The notes beneath the pieces were generated by a model that was not told the origin of the DNA, ran no database searches, and worked only from the letters and a program-made list of their open reading frames with translations. From Candidatus Woesearchaeota archaeon (GTDB taxonomy: Archaea; Nanobdellota; Nanobdellia; Woesearchaeales; BM511): 37,368 nt of DNA. Shown here piece after piece: positions 1 through 7,877 of this stretch; the first letter of the stretch is position 1, and each line of letters starts with the position of its first letter. A program made the position numbers and the translations under genes. The stretch spans positions 1 through 37,368 of the forward strand of contig JAAOYB010000014.1 in the NCBI GenBank assembly GCA_018221135.1, given 5' to 3'.

Positions 1-82
1 CGCCAGTGCCCGGATTTGAACCGGGGATCCCAAAGGGACAAGATTTCCAATCTTGCGCACTACCAGACTATGCGACACTGGC
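1..82 (-). tRNA. tRNA-Ser (anticodon GGA)
   Basis: Read on the minus strand, a 7-bp acceptor stem (GCCAGTG with CACTGGC) closes the molecule, with the discriminator base G at position 1. The anticodon stem CAAGA/TCTTG holds the 7-base loop TTGGAAA, giving anticodon GGA (serine, UCC/UCU). The long variable arm TCCCTTTGGGA is the class II feature expected of tRNA-Ser. The T arm reads CCCGG-TTCAAAT-CCGGG. The 3' CCA is not encoded inside the window, which begins at the discriminator base. Confidence 0.95.
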
Positions 83-106
83 CTAAGCAAAAAGGGTTCT
101 GGTTTT

Positions 107-116
107 TTTTATAAAA
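107..116 (-). promoter_or_regulatory. TATA box for tRNA-Ser
   Basis: TTTTATAAAA on the minus strand lies about 29 bases before the tRNA 5' end and abuts the stop codon of the upstream rsmI gene. This is the usual archaeal TATA-to-start spacing. Confidence 0.5.
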
Positions 117-791
117 CTATCTCTTACTAGACAAAACAAGCGTTATTTCACCCTTAAGCTTCTTAGAACCAAGACTTTCAACTATTTCTCTTGGCTTCCC
201 TCGTATGAACTCCTCGAACTTCTTAGTCAACTCCCTTGCGATTACGACGTTAACCTCAGGTAATTCTTCTGCGAGTAAATCAAGTGTTTTGTGAACGCGG
301 TGCGGACTCTCATAGTACACAACTGAGCCGAAACTTTTGTTCAGGCTTAGTTTTAATGCATCAACTTTTTTGCCTTTAGCTTTAGGCAGGAATCCGTAGT
401 AGAAGAATCTGTCCATTGGGAGTCCTGAGCCCATCAAACCAGTTAAGAAAGCGCTAGGGCCAGGGACAGGAACTATGTTTATGTTTGCGTCTGTAGCGGC
501 TCTTATAAGGTAGTATCCCGGGTCGCTTATCCCAGGAGTTCCAGCATCGCTTACTAACGCGACGTTAAGTCCTTGTCTTAGGCTTACCAGCACCTTTTTA
601 GTCCTGAAAACCATGTTATGATCATTAAAACTTACCATCTCTTTATACTCAATGCTATGCGCTTTTAAGAGCTTAATAGTTCGCCTCGTGTCTTCTGCCG
701 CTATTAAATCCGCTTCAGATAATACTTCTAGGGCTCTTAGCGTTACGTCTTGTAGGTTTCCTATAGGGGTGCTTACAACGAATAAAGCCAT
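117..791 (-). CDS. rsmI: 16S rRNA (cytidine-1402 2'-O)-methyltransferase RsmI-like
   Basis: SAM-dependent methyltransferase of the tetrapyrrole methylase fold. RsmI methylates the ribose of C1402 in the decoding centre of bacterial 16S rRNA. Visible motifs are STPIGNL (residues 7-13), EDTRRT (33-38), SDAGTPGISDPG (81-92), GPSA (111-114), YGFLP (132-136) and ESPHR (161-165), all in the RsmI order. At 224 residues it is shorter than the roughly 286 of E. coli RsmI and lacks the small C-terminal domain. A TATA-like ATTAATAAA about 29 bases before the ATG suggests a leaderless transcript. It sits between tRNA-Ser and rps10, in translation-related company. The family is mainly bacterial, so acquisition by transfer is likely. 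The family call is firm; the modified base in this organism is inferred. Confidence 0.93.
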   Translation of the reverse strand: MALFVVSTPIGNLQDVTLRALEVLSEADLIAAEDTRRTIKLLKAHSIEYKEMVSFNDHNMVFRTKKVLVSLRQGLNVALVSDAGTPGISDPGYYLIRAATDANINIVPVPGPSAFLTGLMGSGLPMDRFFYYGFLPKAKGKKVDALKLSLNKSFGSVVYYESPHRVHKTLDLLAEELPEVNVVIARELTKKFEEFIRGKPREIVESLGSKKLKGEITLVLSSKR

Positions 792-912
792 GATAAGAAA
801 ACTTTTTTTCTTTGTTTTTATTAATTGGTAGGGTTAGAACTAGTAAAATCATTTAAGAAAGGAGTAATTCGTCCAAATATACTATGGGTGGTGAGTAAAT
901 GATTAGAAAACT

Positions 913-1224
913 TTAGTTTTCTATCATTTCGATTTCGATGTTTAAGCCTTCTGGGATGGGTACTCTCATCACCATTCTTAGCGCACGGTCATCGATTCCA
1001 AGGTCGATTAATCTTTTGTGGATCCTCATCTCGTACCGCTCCCAAGTAGCTGTTCCGTCCCCACAAGGACTCTTCCTTGTCGTTAGTTTTAGCTTCTTAG
1101 TAGGCAAAGGGATTGGTCCTCGCATATCTACTCCTGTCTTGTCTGCAATTTCTTTAATGAAATCTATGGTTTCATTAATTTTGTCTATTTCTGTGCTAGC
1201 AAGTTTAATCCGTGCTTTTTGCAT
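913..1224 (-). CDS. rps10: 30S ribosomal protein uS10
   Basis: Small-subunit head protein uS10, 103 residues, the normal archaeal length. It starts [10 protein letters not shown] and contains [12 protein letters not shown] (residues 34-45) and [22 protein letters not shown] (around 51-72), the conserved archaeal S10 core, and ends in the strand [20 protein letters not shown] box (1247-1256) lies 27 bases upstream of the ATG with little room for a leader, so it is probably transcribed on its own and leaderless. In most archaea this gene directly follows EF-1A; here a metalloprotease gene separates them. Confidence 0.97.
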   Translation of the reverse strand: MQKARIKLASTEIDKINETIDFIKEIADKTGVDMRGPIPLPTKKLKLTTRKSPCGDGTATWERYEMRIHKRLIDLGIDDRALRMVMRVPIPEGLNIEIEMIEN

Positions 1225-1246
1225 AACCCTCTAGGATTTTGCTCCT

Positions 1247-1256
1247 ATTTATAAAT
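1247..1256 (-). promoter_or_regulatory. TATA box for rps10
   Basis: ATTTATAAAT on the minus strand is centred 27 bases before the rps10 ATG in a 61-base intergenic gap. It predicts transcription starting at or within a few bases of the start codon. Confidence 0.55.
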
Positions 1257-1285
1257 ATTTCTCTACGAAGAAAAAAAGTTTTGTC

Positions 1286-2017
1286 CTAATATTTTCCCAT
1301 ATAAGTTTGTACTTCTTTGTTAAACAACCTGTTTAGGTAGTCCCTGAAGACTCGCCCATCGCTTTTCTTAAAGTACTTGCTAAAGAGTGCTTTGTAGTCA
1401 TCTTGGTAAGGGTGCTTTGAGTACTCGTCCATGAACCTAACTATTTTCTTAGCGCCGTGTCTTTCTACTAAGTACCTAGTAAAGCCTTCCCAGACGTAGT
1501 ACTTTGGCATGTGCCCCTTAATTTTCTTGTTCATGTACCTGTAATCGAGGATTTTGTAACTGACTTTGTACTTATTTATTGCTTCTCGAAGTTCCTTATT
1601 ATTAATCCTAGGACTTCCACTAACGTAGCTCGCCAGTCCTTCTTGAAGCCAAGCAGGCTTGTTTTTTAAGCCAAAAAAACTATTCCAAAACACGTGGTTA
1701 ACCTCGTGAACCATGATTTCTTTGAATCTAAGCTTATCATATGGCTTCTTAGCTTTCTTAATGAGTTCTTGGCTCTTAATCAAAATCCTCATTTTATCTA
1801 CTCTCGCGGTGACCCAAGGCTTAAAATGCTTACCGCTACGCTTTTTGAACTCGGATAAGCTATCACATATTATTATTTTGAACTTCTTCTTAGGTTCTTT
1901 TGAGAATAAGGCTTTGTTCTTATTATACGCTTCTTCAACAGCGTCGAGGACGTCTTTAGTCACAGGTTTCTCTCTGATGACCTTGCAGTATCCTAAGTCT
2001 ACTAGTACTCCCCCCAT
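1286..2017 (-). CDS. cytoplasmic HExxH zinc metalloprotease, peptidase MA-like
   Basis: Predicted gluzincin-type metallopeptidase of 243 residues. The zinc-binding motif HEVNH is at 104-108, and the likely third ligand is E126 in the segment AWLQEGLASYVSG, the spacing seen in peptidase MA-type and other gluzincin families. No signal peptide or membrane segment is visible, so it should act in the cytoplasm. The substrate is unknown. It lies between EF-1A and rps10 but has its own TATA-like TTTTTATTAAAA (about 2038-2049) 27 bases before its ATG, which points to separate, leaderless transcription. The C-terminal third (lysine- and tyrosine-rich) matches nothing I recognise. Catalytic competence is inferred from the motif alone. 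Confidence 0.75.
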   Translation of the reverse strand: MGGVLVDLGYCKVIREKPVTKDVLDAVEEAYNKNKALFSKEPKKKFKIIICDSLSEFKKRSGKHFKPWVTARVDKMRILIKSQELIKKAKKPYDKLRFKEIMVHEVNHVFWNSFFGLKNKPAWLQEGLASYVSGSPRINNKELREAINKYKVSYKILDYRYMNKKIKGHMPKYYVWEGFTRYLVERHGAKKIVRFMDEYSKHPYQDDYKALFSKYFKKSDGRVFRDYLNRLFNKEVQTYMGKY

Positions 2018-2085
2018 AAATATTGCTTAAAACAGTTTTTTAATAAAAAGGTTTCTGTTATACAAAAAATAAGAATTAAGAATAA

Positions 2086-2100
2086 AAAAAAGAAATTTAA
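2086..2100 (-). terminator. poly-T terminator after EF-1A
   Basis: Just beyond the EF-1A stop codon the minus strand reads TTTCTTTTTTTTATTC, a T-rich tract of the type that terminates archaeal RNA polymerase without a hairpin. Confidence 0.4.
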
Positions 2101-2109
2101 CCAATGAAT

Positions 2110-3384
2110 CTACATTGATTTTGGTTTTAGATCAATACACATACCAGCTGCGACGGTTGTTCCGCTGTCCCTGATAGCGAACCTGCTCATCTGAGGTATT
2201 TCTCCTTGCTTTTCGATTACAAGAGGCTGAACCGGTTTTAGTACTACTGTTGCGCTCTCCCCATTCTTGATGAAGTCAGGGTTAGGCGTACTAGTTGTGC
2301 CAACGGTTTTCTCTTTTATCTCTATTACTTGGCAAGCTACTTGTGATGTGTGTATGTGGAACACTGGTGTGTAACCAACGGTGATTACGCTTGGGTGGTT
2401 TAAGACTACCATCTTAGCTGTGAACTCCTCAGCTACTGTTGGTACGTTGTTAGGGTGACCTAATACGTCTCCTCTAGCTAAGTCTTTCTTACCGAATCCT
2501 TTAACACTGATTCCGACGTTGTCTCCTGGGCCTGCTTGCTTCATTTGTTCGTGATGCATCTCTATAGTTTTTACTTCGCCTGGGATTTGTTTTCCTTCAC
2601 GTCCTGGTACTGCTACGACTTTGTCTCCTGCTTTCATGACTCCTGTCTCGATTCTCCCAACTGGTACTACGCCGATACCTGTGATGTTATAAACATCCTG
2701 GATAGGCATTCTTAGTGGTAGCTCTGTTGGTTTCTCAGGTTCTTTTAAATCATCAATTGCTTCTAAGAGGATTGGTCCTTTGTACCACGTCATGTTCTCT
2801 GATTTCTTTGCGACGTTGTCTCCTTTCAAGCTACTCATAGGTACGAATTTGACTTCGTCAGGTTTGTAACCAACACTTGTTAGTAACTTGCTTACTTCGT
2901 CTTTTACTTCGTTGAATCTTTTCTCGTCGTAGTTTTGCAAGTCCATCTTGTTAATTGCTACGATTATCTGCCCTACGCCTAATGTTTTTGCTAAGAAGAC
3001 GTGCTCCTTGGTTTGTGCGTTAACACCGTCGTTAGCTGCTACGCATAGTACTCCTGCGTCTGCTTGGCTTGCTCCTGTAATCATGTTCTTTACGAAGTCC
3101 TTGTGACCAGGGGCGTCGATTATAGTGAAGTAGTATTTGTCTGTCTCGAATTTTTTGTGGCTTAAGTCGATGGTTACCCCTCTTTCTTGTTCTTCTTTTA
3201 GGTTATCCATTACGTATGCGAATTCGAAACCTGCTTTTCCTAGCTGAGCAGCTTTGTCTTTTAGTTTTCTCATTTGTTGTTCGTCAATTGCGCCTGTGTC
3301 ATACATCAGTCTACCTACAGTTGTGCTTTTTCCGTGGTCGACGTGTCCGATGAACACGAGGTTTATGTGTATTTTTTCTGCCAT
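2110..3384 (-). CDS. tuf: translation elongation factor 1-alpha (aEF-1A)
   Basis: GTPase that delivers aminoacyl-tRNA to the ribosomal A site. G1 is GHVDHGKST (residues 13-21), G3 is DAPGHKDF in the [17 protein letters not shown] block, and G4 is NKMD. Domains 2 and 3 follow, ending near residue 424, slightly shorter than most archaeal homologues. An AGGAGG ribosome-binding site lies 10 bases upstream of the ATG, and a TATA box at 3451-3459 predicts a leader of about 45 bases. This promoter abuts the EF-2 stop codon, so EF-1A can be transcribed apart from EF-2. The order EF-2 then EF-1A is the archaeal str-operon order. Confidence 0.97.
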   Translation of the reverse strand: MAEKIHINLVFIGHVDHGKSTTVGRLMYDTGAIDEQQMRKLKDKAAQLGKAGFEFAYVMDNLKEEQERGVTIDLSHKKFETDKYYFTIIDAPGHKDFVKNMITGASQADAGVLCVAANDGVNAQTKEHVFLAKTLGVGQIIVAINKMDLQNYDEKRFNEVKDEVSKLLTSVGYKPDEVKFVPMSSLKGDNVAKKSENMTWYKGPILLEAIDDLKEPEKPTELPLRMPIQDVYNITGIGVVPVGRIETGVMKAGDKVVAVPGREGKQIPGEVKTIEMHHEQMKQAGPGDNVGISVKGFGKKDLARGDVLGHPNNVPTVAEEFTAKMVVLNHPSVITVGYTPVFHIHTSQVACQVIEIKEKTVGTTSTPNPDFIKNGESATVVLKPVQPLVIEKQGEIPQMSRFAIRDSGTTVAAGMCIDLKPKSM

Positions 3385-3450
3385 TATTATTTTCCTCCTA
3401 TAAATATTAGTTTTTATTAGTAAATATGTTGTGTTTTGAAAAACCCACTT

Positions 3451-3460
3451 ATTTATAAGC
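3451..3460 (-). promoter_or_regulatory. TATA box for EF-1A
   Basis: GCTTATAAAT on the minus strand lies in the 89-base EF-2/EF-1A gap. It predicts initiation near 3430 and a leader that carries the AGGAGG site at about 3391-3396. Confidence 0.5.
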
Positions 3461-3473
3461 TTTTCTTCTATTA

Positions 3474-5645
3474 TTACTCGTTTTTCAATCCTTTTCTTTG
3501 TCTTATATGACTTAGGACTTTGTCTTGTAATTCGCCTGGTAGCCTCTCGTACATCTGATCTACTAAGCTTGAGCTCCCTCTACCACCAGTAGCGCTTCTA
3601 AGCTCGCTTGATAATCCGAACATCTCAGCAACAGGCATTTTTCCTTTAACTATCACGAGTGGTCCTTCTTGTTCCATATCTAAGAGTTGCCCTCTTTTAT
3701 TGCTGATTAGTTTACTTATTTCTCCCATGAACTCGTTTGGGGCTTCGAATCTTAGTATCTGCATTGGCTCAAGGATTATTGGGCTTGCCGTATTCATAGC
3801 TCCTCTCACACCACTTCTTATCGCTGGGTACATCTGAGCTGGTCCTCTGTGAATAGCGTCTTCGTGTAGTTTAGCGTCGTTTAGTGTTACTTTTAGTTTG
3901 TCGCACGGCTCCCTTGCTAGTGGCCCGTTTCTCATGACGTCTTCGAACATGTCAAGTACTAATTCCATGATTTCTCCGATGTGAACGATACCTCTTGTCG
4001 CGTCGATGAACACGCTTCCGTTGTAGACGTCTTTTACGTTATCAGCTACTTTGGTATCCCATCCTCTCTCCGTGTATTTTTTTCTGTATTCTAAGTCTTT
4101 TTTCTTGACTCTGCCTTCAGGAATTTCTCCTTCTCTGATAGCTTTGTATATGTCGTCTTCTAATGGTTCTACTACGAAGAATAATTTGTTGTGCTTATTT
4201 GGGCTTTTTCCTTCTATTTCTATTGATTTCTTTGTTATGCTCTCTCTATAAACAACTATGGGTGTGCTGGTTTGGATGTCTACTCCTTTCTCTGTTCTTA
4301 TCCTGTTCTCTATTACTTCTAGGTGTAGTTCTCCCATCCCACTCATTAAGTGCTCTCCTGTTTCTTCGTTGATTTCTATCTTGATTGTTGGGTCTTCTTT
4401 TTGTACTCTTCGAAGAACCTCGATTAGTTTTGGCAAGTCACTTGGTTTCTTTGCTTCTATAGCTTTTGTGATTACGGGGTCGAATATGTGGCTTATCTTC
4501 TCGAATGACTCCATCTCAATTGAAGAAATAGTCTCGCCTGGCATCGTTTTTAGGCCTGCTAATCCAATGATGTTTCCTGAAGGGATTTCATTTACGATTT
4601 CTCGCTTTGCTCCGTTCATGATGAACACTTGTTGTATCCTCTGAGTCTGCCCGGGGCTAAAAGAAGCATAGATTGTTTCTCCTTTTTTTATAGTCCCGCT
4701 AAAAATCCGTGCTGTTGCGATTTCTCCTGCTTGGGGATCCACAACTATTTTTGTCACGCACAGTACTAGTGGCCCGTTAGAATCGTTTTCTAATAATGAT
4801 TTTCCTTCTTTTGACTCGTAGTCGCCGTGCCATAACTTCTTTATCCTAGCCGGTGCTGCTTTTGTAGGGTTAGGGTGATGTCTTATTACCATATCCAAAA
4901 CTACTTCGTGCAGAGGTGCTTTCTTAGCGAGGGCTTTCCAGTCCTCGTCGTCTCCTGAGTTGTAAGCTTCGATTATGTCTTTGAAACTTATGTTGTTCTC
5001 TTTCATGTAAGGAACGCTTAATCCCCAGTTGTGAAACGCGCTTCCAAAAGATACGCTTCCATCTTGGACGTTGACATCTAATGATTCTTTGTAATCTTTT
5101 GGTGCGTTCGCTCTTATGAACTTGTTAACATTAGCTATTATGTCCATGAATCTTTGCTGCATAGCTTCAGGTGTTAATTGTAACTCCTTGATTAAGCGGT
5201 CTACTTTGTTGATGAATAGTACTGGTTTCACTCTTTCTTTTAGTGCTTGTCGCAGTACCGTCTCGGTTTGTGGCATGATACCTTCACTAGCACACACTAG
5301 TGTTATTGCTCCGTCCACCGCTCTCATAGCTCTTGTGACGTCTCCTCCGAAATCTACGTGTCCAGGGGTGTCTATTAAGTTGATTAAGTATTCTTTTTCT
5401 TTTCTTTCGTGAACCATTGAGACACTCGCGCTGTCTATGGTGATTCCTCTTTCTTGTTCGTCTTCGTGAAAGTCCATCACGCACGCTTTTCCTGCTAATT
5501 CATCGCTCATCATCCCAGCTCCTGCTAGGAGGTTATCACTAAAAGTTGTTTTTCCGTGATCAATATGAGCGCATATAGCTATGTTTCTTATAAAATCAGG
5601 ATTCCTTGAGATCCGTATTACCTTATCGACCATTTTCTCTGCCAT
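3474..5645 (-). CDS. fusA: translation elongation factor 2 (aEF-2)
   Basis: Translocase GTPase of 723 residues, the normal archaeal length. G1 is [10 protein letters not shown]3 is [12 protein letters not shown] and G4 is NKVD. The C-terminal domain IV has [10 protein letters not shown], in which His599 is the residue that archaea and eukaryotes modify to diphthamide, so the diphthamide pathway is expected elsewhere in the genome. The ATG is preceded by AGGTGAAG (about 5653-5660). Only 34 bases separate it from NDK, so it probably belongs to the L7Ae-eS28-eL24-NDK transcription unit. Confidence 0.97.
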   Translation of the reverse strand: MAEKMVDKVIRISRNPDFIRNIAICAHIDHGKTTFSDNLLAGAGMMSDELAGKACVMDFHEDEQERGITIDSASVSMVHERKEKEYLINLIDTPGHVDFGGDVTRAMRAVDGAITLVCASEGIMPQTETVLRQALKERVKPVLFINKVDRLIKELQLTPEAMQQRFMDIIANVNKFIRANAPKDYKESLDVNVQDGSVSFGSAFHNWGLSVPYMKENNISFKDIIEAYNSGDDEDWKALAKKAPLHEVVLDMVIRHHPNPTKAAPARIKKLWHGDYESKEGKSLLENDSNGPLVLCVTKIVVDPQAGEIATARIFSGTIKKGETIYASFSPGQTQRIQQVFIMNGAKREIVNEIPSGNIIGLAGLKTMPGETISSIEMESFEKISHIFDPVITKAIEAKKPSDLPKLIEVLRRVQKEDPTIKIEINEETGEHLMSGMGELHLEVIENRIRTEKGVDIQTSTPIVVYRESITKKSIEIEGKSPNKHNKLFFVVEPLEDDIYKAIREGEIPEGRVKKKDLEYRKKYTERGWDTKVADNVKDVYNGSVFIDATRGIVHIGEIMELVLDMFEDVMRNGPLAREPCDKLKVTLNDAKLHEDAIHRGPAQMYPAIRSGVRGAMNTASPIILEPMQILRFEAPNEFMGEISKLISNKRGQLLDMEQEGPLVIVKGKMPVAEMFGLSSELRSATGGRGSSSLVDQMYERLPGELQDKVLSHIRQRKGLKNE

Positions 5646-5679
5646 TATATCTTCACCTATGTATGTTTATCTTAATTAT

Positions 5680-6162
5680 TTATTTTGTTGTGTGCGCGTC
5701 GTGCACCGTGTCGTACGAGTGCATCTCTTTATCTTCGAACCACAAACTTACTTCTTTTTTTGCGTCTTCGGTGTTCGCGCTTGCGTGTATTAAGTTCTTG
5801 ATTCCGATTCCGTGCTTATCAGCGTGGCCGTAACTTACGTGTGCATAGTCTCCTCGTATAGTTCCTGGAAGACTACTTTTTGGCTCTGTTGCGCCTACCA
5901 TTTTTCGTACGGTCTCGATTGCTTCTACGCCTTCTATAGCCATAGCGATTACTGGGCCCATAGTGATTAGGGCTTCTAGGCCTTTATAGAATGGTTTCTC
6001 TACGTGTTCTGCGTAGTGTTCTCTTGAGAATTCTTTGTCTACCCAGACCATTTTCATACCTACTATTTTTAGGCCTGCGTCTTCTAATCGACTAATTATT
6101 TTTCCTGTTATGCTTCTTTGCAAAGCGTCAGGTTTTAGTAGTATTAGTGTTCTTTCAATCAA
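5680..6162 (-). CDS. ndk: nucleoside diphosphate kinase
   Basis: Balances NTP pools by ping-pong phosphotransfer through a catalytic histidine. Near the N-terminus is the family motif KPDAL. I choose the TTG at 6162-6160 as start: it gives MIERTLILLKPDA, aligns with the family N-terminus, and is preceded by GGGAGGTGAT (6176-6167). The alternative GTG at 6171 lies inside that ribosome-binding site. The active-site region reads NLIHASA instead of the common NxIHGSD, and about nine extra residues (HVSYGHADKHG area) precede it; the catalytic histidine (about residue 126) is kept. Genes on both sides are translation factors, as in many archaea where ndk follows rpl24e. Enzyme identity is secure; the effect of the insert is unknown. 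Confidence 0.93.
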   Translation of the reverse strand: MIERTLILLKPDALQRSITGKIISRLEDAGLKIVGMKMVWVDKEFSREHYAEHVEKPFYKGLEALITMGPVIAMAIEGVEAIETVRKMVGATEPKSSLPGTIRGDYAHVSYGHADKHGIGIKNLIHASANTEDAKKEVSLWFEDKEMHSYDTVHDAHTTK

Positions 6163-6219
6163 AAAAATCACCTCCCATGATTTTTTTGGTGTTCCGAATT
6201 CTTTGAATTTTTGTAACTA

Positions 6220-6465
6220 TCATTTTTTCTTAGCCTTTGTTGTTTTCTTTTTTTTCTGTGCGCTTGTTGAATCAACGCTTTTCTGTATTGCTTTTTCTTT
6301 TTCGTATTCGCCAGTCCACTTAGTTGTTCTTGGTTTTCTTTTTAGTAACAACATGTTCTTCTCGCATTTCGAAGCGCAAAAATTGTGGGTTCTCCCATCT
6401 TTTTTGATGAATAACTTGCCACATCCTGGCTCGATTTCTTTGTCGCAAAAATTGCAGTTAACCAT
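6220..6465 (-). CDS. rpl24e: 50S ribosomal protein eL24
   Basis: Archaeal/eukaryotic large-subunit protein with a zinc-ribbon fold: CNFC at residues 4-7 pairs with CASKC around 30-34, and the core continues LLLKRKPRTTKWTGEY. The 81-residue length includes an ordinary core plus a lysine-rich tail (QKKKKTTKAKKK). AGGTGA precedes the ATG by eight bases. It is cotranscribed with eS28 (26-base gap) and NDK. Confidence 0.95.
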   Translation of the reverse strand: MVNCNFCDKEIEPGCGKLFIKKDGRTHNFCASKCEKNMLLLKRKPRTTKWTGEYEKEKAIQKSVDSTSAQKKKKTTKAKKK

Positions 6466-6491
6466 TATTTTTTCACCTGTAAATATTTTTT

Positions 6492-6836
6492 TTATGCGTT
6501 TCCTCTTCCTGTCTTTGTTAGGGGTCTTGCTTCGATTTCTGTTTCTCTAAGCATTAGGATGTCTCCTAGTTGCACTGGTCCTTTAACGTTTCTTCTAAGT
6601 ATCTTGTTAGAGTCTCGTCCATCTAGGACTTTGCATCTTACTTGGATTGCTTCTCCTCTTGTCCCGGTTCTCCCGATTATTTCTTCTACTTTTGCAGGGA
6701 AAGCGTATGTGAAGTTCACGCCGCCTTTCTTGATTTCTTCGCCGCCTTTCTTCTTGGTTTTTTGTTCTTTGGAGGCTTCTTCTTGAACTTCTTTCTTAGC
6801 TTCTTTTTCAGCTTCTTTTGGGTTTTCTTTAGCCAT
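6492..6836 (-). CDS. rps28e: 30S ribosomal protein eS28 with N-terminal extension
   Basis: The C-terminal 70 residues are a typical eS28 OB-fold protein: [35 protein letters not shown] and [14 protein letters not shown]. The first 40 or so residues are a Lys/Glu-rich extension ([17 protein letters not shown]...) that ordinary eS28 proteins lack. The start is well supported because the ATG lies 15 bases after the L7Ae stop in a tight operon, and no good ribosome-binding site or start precedes the core. The extension should be disordered; its role is unknown. Confidence 0.95.
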   Translation of the reverse strand: MAKENPKEAEKEAKKEVQEEASKEQKTKKKGGEEIKKGGVNFTYAFPAKVEEIIGRTGTRGEAIQVRCKVLDGRDSNKILRRNVKGPVQLGDILMLRETEIEARPLTKTGRGNA

Positions 6837-6851
6837 TTTGTTAAGGGATTA

Positions 6852-7178
6852 TTATTTTGATTCTTTGCTTAGTTCTTTTAGGATGTCTTTTGCGTCTCCT
6901 TCTTTTGTTATCGCTATAGCCGCGCTTCCTACTGGTAGCCCCGCCGCTGCTCCTAGTTCGTCTTTTGATCCTACTTCAAAGCACATGACTTCTTTTTCTT
7001 TGCAGATTATTGGTATGTGCATTACTAGTTCTTTTGGGCTGACATCGTTTGCTACTGCTACTAGTTTAGCTGTGCCTTTATCTACTACTTTTGTTACTTC
7101 GTTAGTTCCTTTCTTGATTTTACCGGTTGATTTTGCTATCTCGATTGCTTGGTATACTTTTTCTTTTACGTCTTCCAT
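6852..7178 (-). CDS. rpl7ae: ribosomal protein L7Ae (eL8), kink-turn binding protein
   Basis: 108-residue L7Ae/L30e-fold protein that binds kink-turns in 23S rRNA, box C/D and H/ACA guide RNAs, and archaeal RNase P RNA. The RNA-binding helix GTNEVTKVVDKGTAKLVAVA (about residues 24-43) and the loop AAAGLPVGSAAIAI are diagnostic. AGGAGG lies 8 bases before the ATG. It is first in an operon with eS28, eL24, NDK and probably EF-2. Its leader of roughly 115 bases is unusually structured (separate entry), so feedback control by L7Ae itself is plausible. Confidence 0.96.
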   Translation of the reverse strand: MEDVKEKVYQAIEIAKSTGKIKKGTNEVTKVVDKGTAKLVAVANDVSPKELVMHIPIICKEKEVMCFEVGSKDELGAAAGLPVGSAAIAITKEGDAKDILKELSKESK

Positions 7179-7215
7179 TTGGTTCCTCCTCTAAGGATGT
7201 TTTTTTTGAGCATTA

Positions 7216-7285
7216 CAGTGAGTTTCTAAATCTGAGAAATAATCCGTATGACCTCTCTCAGACGATTCGTCTTCATAAATCACTG
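7216..7285 (-). promoter_or_regulatory. structured 5' leader of the L7Ae operon
   Basis: On the minus strand CAGTGA (7285-7280) pairs with TCACTG (7221-7216) and closes a 70-base domain. Inside are GACG-AAT-CGTC (7271-7261) and TCTGAGA (7262-7256) pairing with TCTCAGA (7237-7231); these two share two bases and may compete. A 5' UUUAUGA opposite a 3' AGAAA above the closing stem could form tandem G.A pairs with a three-base bulge, as in a kink-turn, but the stem beyond would be weak. The domain also contains a 16-codon ORF (7276-7226). Autoregulation is inference. Confidence 0.4.
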
Positions 7286-7314
7286 GTCGAATAAAACACT
7301 AGAAATTTTGAGTA

Positions 7315-7324
7315 GTTTATAAAC
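7315..7324 (-). promoter_or_regulatory. TATA box for the L7Ae operon
   Basis: The palindromic GTTTATAAAC lies about 140 bases before the L7Ae ATG and predicts initiation near 7293, just upstream of the structured leader element. Confidence 0.5.
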
Positions 7325-7345
7325 CTTGCTCTTTTTATTAGATAA

Positions 7346-7355
7346 TTTTAAATAT
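7346..7355 (+). promoter_or_regulatory. TATA box for the gene at 7378
   Basis: TTTTAAATAT is centred 28 bases before the ATG with no ribosome-binding site between, consistent with a leaderless transcript diverging from the L7Ae operon. Confidence 0.45.
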
Positions 7356-7377
7356 GTGGTAGTAGCATTTTTTTGTT

Positions 7378-7872
7378 ATGGCTTTTTGGATTAGGAATTT
7401 TAGTATATTCAGCGTATTTAAAAAACTTGTAAAGCAGAAAAGAAAGCTTGAACGCCCCTCCCATGAAATTAAGAGTAAAAGAGATTTTGAGGAAATCGTA
7501 AAAAAAATTAATGCTTCTATGGGAGAATTAATAAGAATCAATAAGCATTTAGAAGATGTCAGGAAAAACCGATTAGATTCTTGTAATAAAATACGTATTG
7601 ACCTAAAAGAGTTCGGTATAAGTAAGAAAGAAAAAAAAGAATTAAGTAAGAAATACAAAAAAGATTATGATGCTTACATGATACTGGATAATACTATATT
7701 ACATGGAATAAGTGAGCTTGCTAATATTCTCTCAGTGATTGCTAAGAAATTAGAAAGGATGGGTTATCCAAAAGAAGAATACGTTGGGCCTGTGAAAGCG
7801 CTTGAACAAGTAATAGATAAGCTTCGTCGTTATGGACGTGTAGTAAATGATGATTGTGGTATCAAAGCGTAA
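7378..7872 (+). CDS. hypothetical helical protein
   Basis: Not recognised. 164 residues, very basic in the first two thirds, with a short hydrophobic N-terminus (MAFWIRNFSIFSVF) that is too short and too poorly shaped for a clear membrane segment, then long amphipathic helices with heptad-like spacing (residues 30-105) and a second helical stretch (110-155). A leaderless promoter is visible at 7346-7355. It ends 5 bases from the convergent gene at 7878. Coding is supported by the clean promoter and the uninterrupted, compositionally ordinary frame. Confidence 0.6.
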   Translation: MAFWIRNFSIFSVFKKLVKQKRKLERPSHEIKSKRDFEEIVKKINASMGELIRINKHLEDVRKNRLDSCNKIRIDLKEFGISKKEKKELSKKYKKDYDAYMILDNTILHGISELANILSVIAKKLERMGYPKEEYVGPVKALEQVIDKLRRYGRVVNDDCGIKA

Positions 7873-7877
7873 AACTA

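Noticed and set aside
7216-7290. Possible box C/D guide RNA in the L7Ae leader (ATGAAGA followed by CTGA).
   Set aside because: The C-like box has a mismatch, and no proper C' and D boxes follow at the right spacing. A leader structure explains the pairing better.
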